Origin: Psychrobacter sp.
GTDB lineage: Bacteria > Pseudomonadota > Gammaproteobacteria > Pseudomonadales > Moraxellaceae
Assembly: GCA_029267175.1 (NCBI GenBank)
Contig: JARIDJ010000019.1
Location: forward strand, 1 to 36,248
DNA: 36,248 nt
Reading direction: 5' to 3'
Below are positions 1-6,883 of this stretch, piece by piece; within the stretch, counting starts at the first letter, position 1; every line of letters begins with the position of its first letter. Made by a program: the position numbers and the translations under genes. Under the pieces are notes generated by a model. It searched no databases. It saw nothing but the letters and a program-made list of their open reading frames with translations, and had not been told where the DNA came from.

Positions 1-125
1 AACTGGCTATACCACTATAATCATGAACGACCCAATATGGGTAATGGCGGATTTACGCCGATACAGAAACTTAATCAGGCAGCTTAATTCTATTTATTAG
101 GTGTCTTATGGTTGGGAGGGTTACC
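1..125 (+). mobile_element. Right end of an IS3-family insertion sequence (partial)
   Basis: The window opens inside a transposase reading frame (bases 1-87) that ends in a TAA stop. The 28 visible residues include YNHERPNMGNGG and TPIQKLNQAA, the usual C-terminus of IS3-family DDE (OrfB) transposases. About 38 bases of non-coding end follow, finishing near GTTGGGAGGGTTACC, which I take as the right terminal inverted repeat. At about base 125 the sequence turns abruptly into umuC. The left end, the catalytic part and the target duplication lie outside the window, so neither the exact IS nor its last base can be fixed. The family assignment rests on the protein tail and is fairly safe; the subgroup is not. 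Confidence 0.75.
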
Positions 126-688
126 CCCACACCCCATACCTCACCAACATCGGTGATCTGCATGATGCGTCTGATCCATCGAAGATTATCTAGCACGCAG
201 ACGCCTTTAGTGGCGGGGTGCTTTTTAGCGGCGTAATTGGCAAGCTTTGCCATGGTCTTAGTACTACCCATACCCACACATACTGGAATGCCTGTGTACT
301 GCTCAACGATAGCTTTCAGCTTAGTGCCATAAGCATTAAGATCAGTCATAGCAGTAGGATAATCGGCTAAGTATAAAAAGGCCTCATCGATAGAATAGAC
401 TTCAACGGTAGGACATAGCTTCTCAAGAGTGCTCATGACTCTGTGAGACATATCAGCATACAGGGTATAGTTAGAGCTAAAGACAGTAACGTCGTTCTTC
501 TCGCAGAAGTCTTTAACCTGAAAGTACGGCACGCCCATCTTGATACCGAGCTGCTTTGCCTCGCTTGAGCGAGCAACGACGCAGCCATCATTGTTAGACA
601 GTACGACCACCGCCTTATCTCTTAGATCAGGGCGAAAGAGCTTCTCACAGTTGGCATAAAAGCTATTGCAATCAACAAGCGCATACAT
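126..688 (-). pseudogene. umuC: umuC, DNA polymerase V catalytic subunit, truncated by an IS
   Basis: Y-family translesion polymerase fragment. The N-terminal 188 codons are intact: the start motif MYALVDCNSFYANCEK carries Asp6, and SIDEAF carries the catalytic Asp101-Glu102 pair. The palm and fingers are present up to DVGEVWGVG. The native frame is then replaced by IS sequence, which adds 17 foreign residues before a stop at base 71. Full-length UmuC is about 420 residues, so the thumb end, little finger and beta-clamp-binding region are lost and the product should not be a working polymerase. No umuD lies directly upstream. The start ATG at 688 is the only good one; the preceding AGTAAGCC is a poor ribosome site. 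Plasmids and integrative elements often carry umuC, and the upstream hairpin links this copy to the element described below. Confidence 0.85.
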
Positions 689-708
689 GGCTTACTCAGT
701 AGGTGAAC

Positions 709-764
709 GGCATAAAAGAAAAGTCATATCCGGACACTTATAATGAAGTGTTCGGATATGACTT
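709..764 (-). terminator. 19-bp inverted repeat with T-rich tail upstream of umuC
   Basis: Bases 721-739 and 746-764 form an 18-of-19 inverted repeat around a 6-base loop. Read on the minus strand, it is followed by TTTTCTTTTATGCCG. This fits an intrinsic terminator for a gene formerly upstream of umuC, or an attenuator or operator for umuC, whose start lies 32 bases further on. The ATGCC at the end of the T-run opens a five-codon leader (MPFTY, stop). The same hairpin/T-run/ATGYC arrangement recurs at 6831, 9077 and 10298. Confidence 0.6.
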
Positions 765-1077
765 CGATTGTAGAGAGATAGCGCTTCAAATTTCAAGAGG
801 TAGAAAATGGTAGACGACGATGGTTGTCGTGATAATTCCAATAAAAAATATTCTCACTATTTAGAGCGTTTATTGACTATATATATTAATAATTAGCCCT
901 CATTGGCAAAACCTATCATCTGAATTTTATTGAATAGCATATTCGTTAGAAATAAAGTATTTTAGCTATTTGCCACAGAAGTTAGAACAATAGTCTATAA
1001 TACTTTAAGTTTAAAACCCTATTTCAATCAGTGTTTTATGATTGCCCCAAATCCTATTTAAAATGAATGAGAAAGCC
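765..1077. other. Intergenic region, AT-rich
   Basis: About 310 bases lie between the umuC hairpin and the next gene. I see no reading frame with coding character, no tRNA and no strong repeat. A stretch at 785-798 (CTTCAAATTTCAAG) has a small AAATTT-centred symmetry and could be a regulator site, but this is weak. The promoters for umuC and for the divergent 1078 gene must lie here; I cannot place them with confidence. Confidence 0.4.
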
Positions 1078-1689
1078 ATGTCAAACTCTAACCAGATAAC
1101 TATTAATAAAAGTACGATCTATACATTCATATTTGCGTTAGTTGGCGTGGCTGCTTTAGTCGCTGCTGTTACTGTTTTTATTATTTCCAAAAGCGCTGAA
1201 CCAGTAGTTGAAGAAAAAACGGCTATGATGACGGACTCAAAAGTAGATAAAGAATCTGATTCAGAAGTAGTCGAAAAAAATATGAGCAAGGATATAGCTG
1301 AAGAATCTGAAACTGTCACTGTTTCAGAAGAGATTTACCACTCAGGTACTAACGTTCCTAAATTCATTAATGAGGACAATTTCGTTTCAGCTGGTACTGG
1401 TGTATATGTTGACGAATCGGATAACGTAGACCCAACTACAGGTGAGCCTATCTATTGGAATAAAGGCAAACAAGTGGACTTAAACAATTATTCGGGAAGC
1501 GTTAAAGATGATAAAGGAAATAAATTTTATTACGTTAATGGTGATAAGGTTTCAAAGCACGAATGGAATTTAATTACAAATGGATGGCAAGATGAGGCGC
1601 CTGTTGGCACTAAGTTTATCCAGTATGACGAAATGCCTGCTGATATTCAAGCAGAGCTCGATGAGCTAAATGAGTCTGCAGTATATTAA
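1078..1689 (+). CDS. Membrane-anchored orphan protein with acidic tail
   Basis: I do not recognise this 203-residue protein. It has a short polar N-terminus, then one strongly hydrophobic segment (about residues 13-36, rich in Val, Ala, Ile and Phe), which suits a signal anchor with the rest outside the inner membrane. Next is a Glu/Asp/Lys/Ser-rich low-complexity stretch (about 40-90). The C-terminal half (about 95-200) is rich in Tyr, Trp, Asn and Gly and looks like a small folded domain. ATG 1078 is preferred because GAG lies at suitable spacing and it begins just before the membrane segment. ATG 1063 and TTG 1042 are also in frame. It stands alone on the plus strand opposite umuC, with the exported protein at 1801 following after about 110 bases. 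Confidence 0.6.
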   Translation: MSNSNQITINKSTIYTFIFALVGVAALVAAVTVFIISKSAEPVVEEKTAMMTDSKVDKESDSEVVEKNMSKDIAEESETVTVSEEIYHSGTNVPKFINEDNFVSAGTGVYVDESDNVDPTTGEPIYWNKGKQVDLNNYSGSVKDDKGNKFYYVNGDKVSKHEWNLITNGWQDEAPVGTKFIQYDEMPADIQAELDELNESAVY

Positions 1690-1800
1690 CGAAAAGAGAT
1701 CTGATCCTGTTTTATAAATGATAGTATAATCAATTTTGCTTGTTATTTAGCTAAATTACTTTCATTAGCAAACCAATAATTTTTTAACTTGAATAGAGAG

Positions 1801-2229
1801 ATGTTTGTGAGAAATAAATTTTTGAAGATTGCTGTTGGTATTAGTTGCGCTGCTGTATTCTCAGTTAGCCATGCTGATGTTGCTACTATAAATAAGTATT
1901 ATAAAAATAATAATCTTGCTTCGAAAGTACAGCGTTGCAAGGGAAATCAAGATTGTAATACTTTTCTTGCCTTATCTAAGCAATGGAAATCTATTCCAAA
2001 TTGTCTCAAAACTTCTTATGGTTCAGATTGTGAGACTAAAAAACAAGCGAAAGACGGTGACGGTTATGGCTTGTGGAAAGGTGGTTATTTTGAGAGTACA
2101 TATCATTTAGCAGAAGCGGGTGAAGCTGTTTTTTATAAAGGCGGAGCTGCAAGTAAGGCTGATGAACGTATCTTCGCTGAAGGCCTAGCTGTGCTCTATT
2201 ATTTAGAGTCTAAAAGTGGAAATAGATAG
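1801..2229 (+). CDS. Small exported cysteine-containing orphan protein
   Basis: This 142-residue protein has a textbook Sec signal peptide: a basic start (RNKFLK), a hydrophobic core and a likely cleavage after SHA near residue 26. The mature part is short (about 115 residues) and has four cysteines spread over about 40 residues (RCKGNQDC, NCLK, DCETKK), which could form two periplasmic disulfides. I recognise no family. GAGAG directly precedes ATG 1801; GTG 1807, with AGAGAG six bases upstream, is an equally good alternative start. The upstream TTG at 1789 is unlikely. A strong terminator follows 25 bases after the stop, so this is probably a one-gene unit or the end of a pair with the 1078 gene. 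The periplasmic location is an inference from the signal peptide. Confidence 0.65.
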   Translation: MFVRNKFLKIAVGISCAAVFSVSHADVATINKYYKNNNLASKVQRCKGNQDCNTFLALSKQWKSIPNCLKTSYGSDCETKKQAKDGDGYGLWKGGYFESTYHLAEAGEAVFYKGGAASKADERIFAEGLAVLYYLESKSGNR

Positions 2230-2250
2230 TACTAGAATACTATTAGTAAC

Positions 2251-2286
2251 AAAAATAAGCCACTTTGAGTGGCTTATTTCTTTTAT
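2251..2286 (+). terminator. Intrinsic terminator after the exported protein
   Basis: A perfect 11-bp stem (2254-2264 with 2268-2278, AATAAGCCACT) encloses a TTG loop and is followed by TTTCTTTTA. It sits just downstream of the 1801 gene in the right orientation. Confidence 0.9.
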
Positions 2287-2539
2287 AACGTCTAATTAAA
2301 CTCTAGAAGTCCTCTAGATTTTAGCTTATTTGGATATATCTATACCCAACGGTAAGACATACTGATCAACTAAAATGCCTATATATGAATAATAATGCAT
2401 AGCTGTTAAAAAGTATTATAAGATGTATTTTTTTGAGAAGTTTTCAGGTGATTTGGTCTTCAAAACAATATGTCTTTTTACTTCTGAAGTTTGGCAGGCT
2501 GAAAATGCATAAGCTTAGCACTAAACTAATTATCTAGCA

Positions 2540-2806
2540 ATGTATGACGAAAGCTTGGCTTACTATGTACGGTTTCACTTCTCGCGTTATAGGTGTAACG
2601 GTTAATATTAAGACTATCCGCCAATTACCGATGAGTCTTATATAAGTACGCCGCTAAACAAAGCGGCATCAGATTCGTTAAAGCAAAACGGTTATAGGCC
2701 CAATGTACCTTATTCCATTAAACAAGATGCTGATTTGAGTGAGGCGATACAGCTCGGTCTTAATGTGTGTGATGAGCAGAAGGAGTATCTTGGGAGAGGT
2801 GCTTAG
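2540..2806 (+). pseudogene. Decayed coding remnant with two in-frame stops
   Basis: One plus-strand frame runs from ATG 2540 to TAG 2804 and is broken only by TAATATTAA at 2603-2611, two stops in one frame. The 64 codons after the break read like a real protein, for example PITDESYISTPLNKAASDSL and SIKQDADLSEAIQLG. The 21 codons before it contain DESLAYYVRFHFSRY. I recognise no family. It could be the end of a gene lost by deletion. The rest of the 2286-2815 gap shows no other coding signal, and a chance open frame cannot be ruled out. Confidence 0.35.
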
Positions 2807-2815
2807 CTTTTGTGA

Positions 2816-3241
2816 TCAAAACTCAATTTTGTCGATGTTTGGGTCATTCATCGCCATTAATACCTGACCTGCTTCTTGAAGCGGTGAAGACTTAACTGTA
2901 TTTTCTATAGCACTCATAGCCATTGTAATGAGTTCAGAGTTATCATCTTCGATGCCTTTATCAAGTCTAACGAACATCTCATCGATGACATGACGACGTT
3001 CAGCAAAACGCTCCTTAAGATATGACTCTAAAAACTCTCTTTGATTGTTAGACTTCGTGAGATGTACCTCTTTCCAAGCGGCAATCGCTTGACGTTTGGT
3101 GTGCTCAGTCTGGCAAACTGTCTTATAGTCTGCATAAGCTTTGACCAATAGCTCAAAGCCTTGATATGCACTAGATGCTGGGTTTTTGGAACTTACTGTC
3201 TTAATAGCCTTCTTAGAGCTTGCTGTAATTACATCTTTCAT
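2816..3241 (-). CDS. Small helical orphan protein, last gene of the Sel1/YkgJ operon
   Basis: This 141-residue soluble protein is not recognised. It lacks a signal peptide or membrane segment. The first 20 residues are Lys/Ser-rich. The middle (about 25-125) is predicted by eye to be almost wholly helical, with many Ala, Glu, Lys and Arg residues (for example REFLESYLKERFAERRHVID), and the end is short and acidic. It starts 17 bases after the stop of the 309-residue gene, with AAGGA upstream of ATG, so it is probably co-transcribed and may form a complex with that protein. Its size and charge would suit a partner or an antitoxin/immunity-like role, but that is only a guess. Confidence 0.65.
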   Translation of the reverse strand: MKDVITASSKKAIKTVSSKNPASSAYQGFELLVKAYADYKTVCQTEHTKRQAIAAWKEVHLTKSNNQREFLESYLKERFAERRHVIDEMFVRLDKGIEDDNSELITMAMSAIENTVKSSPLQEAGQVLMAMNDPNIDKIEF

Positions 3242-3258
3242 ATTGCTTAACGTCCTTG

Positions 3259-4188
3259 TTAAATTTCTATATAGCCTTCACATTTATAGCGGATATCTTG
3301 TATGGCTTCACCTTCGTTATTTAAGATGGGCTGATCCAGAATATTCTTTAGTGACTTACCTAAAGCAAGCATGGTCTGGAATGCTACTGGATCTGAATTA
3401 TCGTAAACCTTAATTTTATCAAAGCGTTTGACGGTTTTAAGTAATACCATCTGTACTTCTAAAGCATTGGTTATGACAGCTTTAACACCTACCTCCATCA
3501 ATTTGATAGCAGCAATATTAGCTTCGCACCGAGCCTCTAATTCGTAAGCTTGGGTTAAAGCTTTCTCTCCTTTACCAGCTAAATGCAATCCAGTTATAGC
3601 TAGCGCAGGAGCTGCAACAATCCCACCTAATACTAAAGTTCCACCTGCCATACCAAATCCACCTGCTGCTAAAGAGCCACCACCAAGCCATGCCAATGTA
3701 GCACTTTTAGCCGCTGCTCCAGATAGGGCTGAAATCGCAGTACCTGTGGAGGCCGATGCAAGTAAACCAACAGAGCCATAAGCACCTACGCCAGTAAGAG
3801 CGCCTGCTGCCGCTCCAGTTAAAAGGCCGTTCTCTAATTCAAGGGAAGCGGTTACTTTCTGCTTTATATCGATATAGTCTTGCTCGGTGATTGTCTGACT
3901 AAAATTCTCAAGCTTAGAACCAGCGTCTTTTACCTTTTTAATGGTATCAATCACATGCTTGATCTGATTATTAAAAATATCAACTTTCAGCTGCCCAAGA
4001 TTCCTAAGCTCATCGTTAGCATCTATTCTAATGTTACTTAGCTCTTTTCGCTTATCGTCTAATTCTCTTTGTGCTCTCTCCACAATGGCGTTAGCATCGG
4101 ACAGTTTGGATACACCTTTAGCACCTTTGGTGATTCCAAAGCCTGATGCAGCCAGTGCGCCTGCACCTATGATTAGGGGGATGGGCAT
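3259..4188 (-). CDS. Coiled-coil protein with glycine/alanine-rich hydrophobic core
   Basis: This 309-residue protein is not recognised by family. Order of parts: a short hydrophobic Gly/Ala start (MPIPLIIGAGALAASGFGI); a charged coiled coil (about 30-80, DANAIVERAQRELDDKRKEL); a second helical stretch (80-120); a long block of about 85 residues made mostly of Gly, Ala, Ser and Leu with GxxxG and AxxxG spacing (about 120-205); then a mostly helical C-terminal third with EALTQAYELEARCEANIAA. Such glycine-zipper hairpins occur in proteins that insert into membranes, and in hydrophobic cores of pore-forming or membrane-remodelling proteins. Membrane action is an inference. AAGGA lies seven bases before ATG 4188. 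It is the third gene of a tight operon, 22 bases after the YkgJ-like gene. Confidence 0.7.
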   Translation of the reverse strand: MPIPLIIGAGALAASGFGITKGAKGVSKLSDANAIVERAQRELDDKRKELSNIRIDANDELRNLGQLKVDIFNNQIKHVIDTIKKVKDAGSKLENFSQTITEQDYIDIKQKVTASLELENGLLTGAAAGALTGVGAYGSVGLLASASTGTAISALSGAAAKSATLAWLGGGSLAAGGFGMAGGTLVLGGIVAAPALAITGLHLAGKGEKALTQAYELEARCEANIAAIKLMEVGVKAVITNALEVQMVLLKTVKRFDKIKVYDNSDPVAFQTMLALGKSLKNILDQPILNNEGEAIQDIRYKCEGYIEI

Positions 4189-4210
4189 AGTAGAGTCCTT
4201 TCTATCTTAT

Positions 4211-4486
4211 TTATATCTGTATGATGGGTAATCGATGCTTAACTTGGACGGATTGACAAACCTTAATATTTAAGCCGATATATTCATCATAGTCCAACTC
4301 AGAAAAGCAAGCATGGTACATCGCATCAATATTACATATCGTTGGCCGTGAATCATAAATAGTACAAAACTTACTTTCTATATCAAACCATTTGCATATA
4401 CCGTCGCCCCTATCTAAAGAAGCATATACTTTGCTTTTATCGAGATTTTGACAGCACCAGCCGCACTGATTGCAAGGGAAGCTCAT
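4211..4486 (-). CDS. YkgJ-family cysteine-cluster protein
   Basis: This 91-residue protein opens with CNQCGWCCQNL, the CxxCxxCC signature of the YkgJ (Fe/Zn-chelating) family, followed by the conserved pattern GICKWFD, FCTIYDSRPTIC and a late Cys. The cysteines probably bind a metal ion or iron-sulfur cluster. Biochemical roles of the family are poorly known. It is short but contains the core of the domain, so it appears complete. It begins 12 bases after the stop of the Sel1 gene and ends 22 bases before the 309-residue gene, so translation is probably coupled. A metal- or redox-sensing step inside this operon is an inference from context. The ribosome site is weak (ATGGG), consistent with coupling. 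Confidence 0.85.
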   Translation of the reverse strand: MSFPCNQCGWCCQNLDKSKVYASLDRGDGICKWFDIESKFCTIYDSRPTICNIDAMYHACFSELDYDEYIGLNIKVCQSVQVKHRLPIIQI

Positions 4487-4498
4487 GATTGACCCATT

Positions 4499-6205
4499 TT
4501 AAGCGGCGCTTTCTTCACGTAAATCATTGAGCCTTTGGTCAATTTCAGACAGTCTGTCATCAATATTATCCAATGCATTTGTCACGAGTCCTGAATTAGA
4601 AATAACTTCGTGGTCAGTCTCTAGTATGTCATTTTGCTGTAAATATGCGTTAATACATTCAGCTAATCTCTTAGCATAAAATCGAGCATTGTCATTGACT
4701 AAGCTAATATCATAACCATTTATTTTAAGAATATTATTTGTCTGATTATATTTCACTCTCTCAAATTTAGTAACTAACTTCCAATCTTTTGAAGAGCTTT
4801 TAAGATGAATACTGTAGCTTTTTTCAGAAATATCTAAGAACAGACCAGCTCCGTAGTTTTTAGTGATAGTAGTATCAATGATGAAGTCCGCATTTGCAAT
4901 TTCTGTTTGATAGTCAGTCTTGTGTCTAATATCAAAAGCTCTATCGGAAAATCTACGAATTTCTTCATATTTCATACTTTCAATAAACCATACACCACCT
5001 GCATTTTGTGGTGTTCTTTTTGATTCATCGCGAAAATAATTATCAAAAAATGTTTTAAACGGTATAAATAGTTGGTTCTTAGTTTCCTCAATTTCAATAA
5101 CATCTTCAAATTCTTTAATACTATTTTCATTAGATGGGTTATCTTGCACTTCCAATACCTTAAGCAGTTCTTGTGCGTTAATATTGCCTTGTTCAGCAGC
5201 TAAAAGACACCAATTTAATGCCATATCATAATTTTTTTCTATACCCTCACCTTTGTAGTACATTACTCCAATGTTGTACTGAGAGTCAGAATGTCCTTTC
5301 TCTGCAGCTTTCTGCATCCATTCATAGGCCGTGGAATAGTCTTGCTTCTTACCTATTCCTGTATAATATCTCATTGCAACTGTATGTTGAGCATTAATAA
5401 AACCTGAGTTAGCAGATTTTAAGTACCACTCAAATGCCTTAACATCATCTTTATCAACAAATTGCCCTTTGTGATACATAACTCCCGTGTTATATTGTGC
5501 CTCAGCGTGGTTCAGGTGAGCAGCTTTTAAGAACCACTCGAATGCTTTACTATAGTCTCTATCAATATTTCTACCTTCATAATACTTATTACCAATAAAA
5601 TATTGGGCTTCAGCAAAGCCTTGATCTGCATAACTCTTTAACCATTCAAATGCTTTATCTTCATCTTTATCGACACCTTCTCCGTCGTGATACATTGCTG
5701 CAACACAGGATTGTGCATCAGCAACACCTTGTTCGGCCGCTCTTTTTAACCATTTAAATGCTTCAAAATTATCTACTTGGTTGACGAAATCTTCGTCTAA
5801 AAACATTTTTCCTAAAAAATACTGAGCATTAGCATGGCCTTGATCTGCAGATCTTTTTATCCATTCAAATGTTTTAGAGCCATCTCGAGAAACACCGTGT
5901 CCTTGCAAATAACTCAATCCAACAGAAACTTGTCCATTCTCACATCCTTGTTCAGCAGATTTAAGATACCATTCAAAAGCCTTATGATGATCCTGATCAA
6001 CTCCATAACCATTACTATACATGTACCCTATTTTGTCCTGAGCAGGAGGATAACCTTCACTAGCTGCTTTGTTAAACCACTCAAACGCTTTATCATAATC
6101 TTGCGTAATACCATTACCATCTAGGTAATCAACTCCAATCAGAGTTTGTGCTTCAAGATAGTTTTTATTAGCTGGATTTCGATACACTGCATTACTCCGA
6201 TTCAT
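4499..6205 (-). CDS. Nine-repeat Sel1/TPR-like protein with novel C-terminal domain
   Basis: 568 residues. About residues 15-355 hold nine Sel1-like repeats of roughly 36 residues, each with the KAFEW(F/Y)xKxA and AQ(Y/x)xxGxMYxxG pattern. These stack into an alpha-solenoid used for protein binding. Residues 365-510 form a non-repeat domain rich in beta-type residues (for example AGLFLDISEKSYSIHLKSS) that I do not recognise. The last 40 residues make a short coiled coil (NIDDRLSEIDQRLNDLREE). No signal peptide is present, unlike many exported Sel1 proteins, so it should be cytoplasmic. It is the first gene of a four-gene operon. The start at 6205 lacks a clear ribosome site; no better in-frame start keeps all repeats. 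A scaffold or sensor role is inferred from the architecture. Confidence 0.85.
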   Translation of the reverse strand: MNRSNAVYRNPANKNYLEAQTLIGVDYLDGNGITQDYDKAFEWFNKAASEGYPPAQDKIGYMYSNGYGVDQDHHKAFEWYLKSAEQGCENGQVSVGLSYLQGHGVSRDGSKTFEWIKRSADQGHANAQYFLGKMFLDEDFVNQVDNFEAFKWLKRAAEQGVADAQSCVAAMYHDGEGVDKDEDKAFEWLKSYADQGFAEAQYFIGNKYYEGRNIDRDYSKAFEWFLKAAHLNHAEAQYNTGVMYHKGQFVDKDDVKAFEWYLKSANSGFINAQHTVAMRYYTGIGKKQDYSTAYEWMQKAAEKGHSDSQYNIGVMYYKGEGIEKNYDMALNWCLLAAEQGNINAQELLKVLEVQDNPSNENSIKEFEDVIEIEETKNQLFIPFKTFFDNYFRDESKRTPQNAGGVWFIESMKYEEIRRFSDRAFDIRHKTDYQTEIANADFIIDTTITKNYGAGLFLDISEKSYSIHLKSSSKDWKLVTKFERVKYNQTNNILKINGYDISLVNDNARFYAKRLAECINAYLQQNDILETDHEVISNSGLVTNALDNIDDRLSEIDQRLNDLREESAA

Positions 6206-6270
6206 TAGAAAAATCTTATAGACCTAGCTAAATACTCTTTATCTACTTTTGTAGGTTATATCCTAGAATG

Positions 6271-6299
6271 ATTATACTAAGGTATAAAGTCTAAATGCC
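6271..6299 (-). promoter_or_regulatory. Candidate promoter for the Sel1/YkgJ operon
   Basis: On the minus strand a perfect TATAAT (6276-6271) lies about 65 bases upstream of the Sel1 start. The matching -35 region is poor (near GGCATT/TGGCAT), so the site would be weak or activator-dependent. The placement rests on one hexamer only. Confidence 0.35.
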
Positions 6300-6432
6300 A
6301 GCAATAAAGTAGCTACTTTTTAATAAAGAGCCACATAGTGATACCCCTCAAATATAAACGTCATGTCTACCATTTTTCAACTATCTATATAAGTACAGTT
6401 GATTCGCTTTATAATTTTAGCCTAAAAATATC

Positions 6433-6477
6433 AAAAAAAACAAACCGCCCTACTCGCCAGAGTTGAGGCGGTTTGTT
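6433..6477 (-). terminator. Intrinsic terminator after alpA
   Basis: An 11-bp perfect stem (AACAAACCGCC at 6439-6449 with 6467-6477) is followed on the minus strand by a run of eight T. It begins four bases after the alpA stop and separates alpA from the Sel1 operon. Confidence 0.9.
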
Positions 6478-6481
6478 ATAG

Positions 6482-6733
6482 CTATGCTATTCGTACTTCC
6501 ATCCTAGTTTCAATCCACTCTGCAATCTCACTAGCTACCCATACTACCCTGACCTGAGTAAGCTGTACCTTCTTAGGGAACGTTGGGTCATAACGATCAG
6601 ATTTTTCGTTAATCAGCTCATAAATCGTAGAGCGGCTAAGCCCAGTATAACTACCAACGTCTTTAATGCTTAATAGCTGTGGTATATGGTTACATGGCTC
6701 GATGACTGGTAAAGTTGAATTTAAATTTTCCAT
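6482..6733 (-). CDS. AlpA-family helix-turn-helix regulator / excisionase-like protein
   Basis: 83 residues. The core LLSIKDVGSYTGLSRSTIYE followed by FPKKVQL and VRVVWVASEIAEWIE is the winged-helix (MerR-like) DNA-binding fold of phage AlpA regulators. In that fold, SRSTIYELI is the recognition helix and the W-x-x-x-E-I-x-x-W tail is typical. Full length for the family. AAGGAG lies eight bases before the ATG at 6733. AlpA proteins regulate integrase or excision genes of prophages and islands. No integrase is in this window, so the target may be outside it. The gene has its own terminator, and an inverted repeat and a pair of direct repeats lie in its leader, suggesting autoregulation. Confidence in family is high; the actual target is unknown. 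Confidence 0.9.
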   Translation of the reverse strand: MENLNSTLPVIEPCNHIPQLLSIKDVGSYTGLSRSTIYELINEKSDRYDPTFPKKVQLTQVRVVWVASEIAEWIETRMEVRIA

Positions 6734-6753
6734 GATTTGCTCCTTATAAGTGA

Positions 6754-6812
6754 ATGAGAGCGTTTCCTCTCATATACTTACCGAGTCCTATATTTTTTTA
6801 CTATATCCTATA
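6754..6812 (-). promoter_or_regulatory. alpA control region: inverted repeat and 20-bp-spaced direct repeats
   Basis: ATGAGAG (6754-6760) and CTCTCAT (6767-6773) form a perfect 7-bp inverted repeat 20 bases upstream of the alpA start. Further upstream TCCTATA occurs at 6786 and again at 6806, exactly two helical turns apart, embedded in AT-rich DNA. This layout suits binding of a dimeric regulator, possibly AlpA itself; that is inference. Confidence 0.45.
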
Positions 6813-6830
6813 CAGTCCGGCTTTTGTTAT

Positions 6831-6861
6831 GACATAAAAAAAGAGCTGATCGAATCAGCTC
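6831..6861 (-). terminator. Intrinsic terminator after the RDF-like gene
   Basis: GAGCTGAT (6843-6850) pairs with ATCAGCTC (6854-6861) around a 3-base loop. On the minus strand TTTTTTTATGTC follows. It lies 22 bases after the stop of the 6884-7795 gene. Confidence 0.9.
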
Positions 6862-6883
6862 CCTTTTATGCTGTGGCTCTTAA

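Noticed and set aside
721..764. SOS box of the LexA type
   Set aside because: No CTG-N10-CAG core is present, and Moraxellaceae generally lack LexA. The dyad is left as a terminator or operator of unknown kind.
2286..2539. Further coding sequence in the gap after the exported protein
   Set aside because: Stops are dense in all frames and nothing reads like protein, apart from the remnant that starts at 2540.
4031..4231. Plus-strand frame opposite the 309-residue gene
   Set aside because: It lies wholly antisense to a well-supported gene, has no ribosome site, and reads as its shadow. The same holds for frames at 5834-6124, 6868-7161, 17530-17766, 24206-24547 and 31747-32133.
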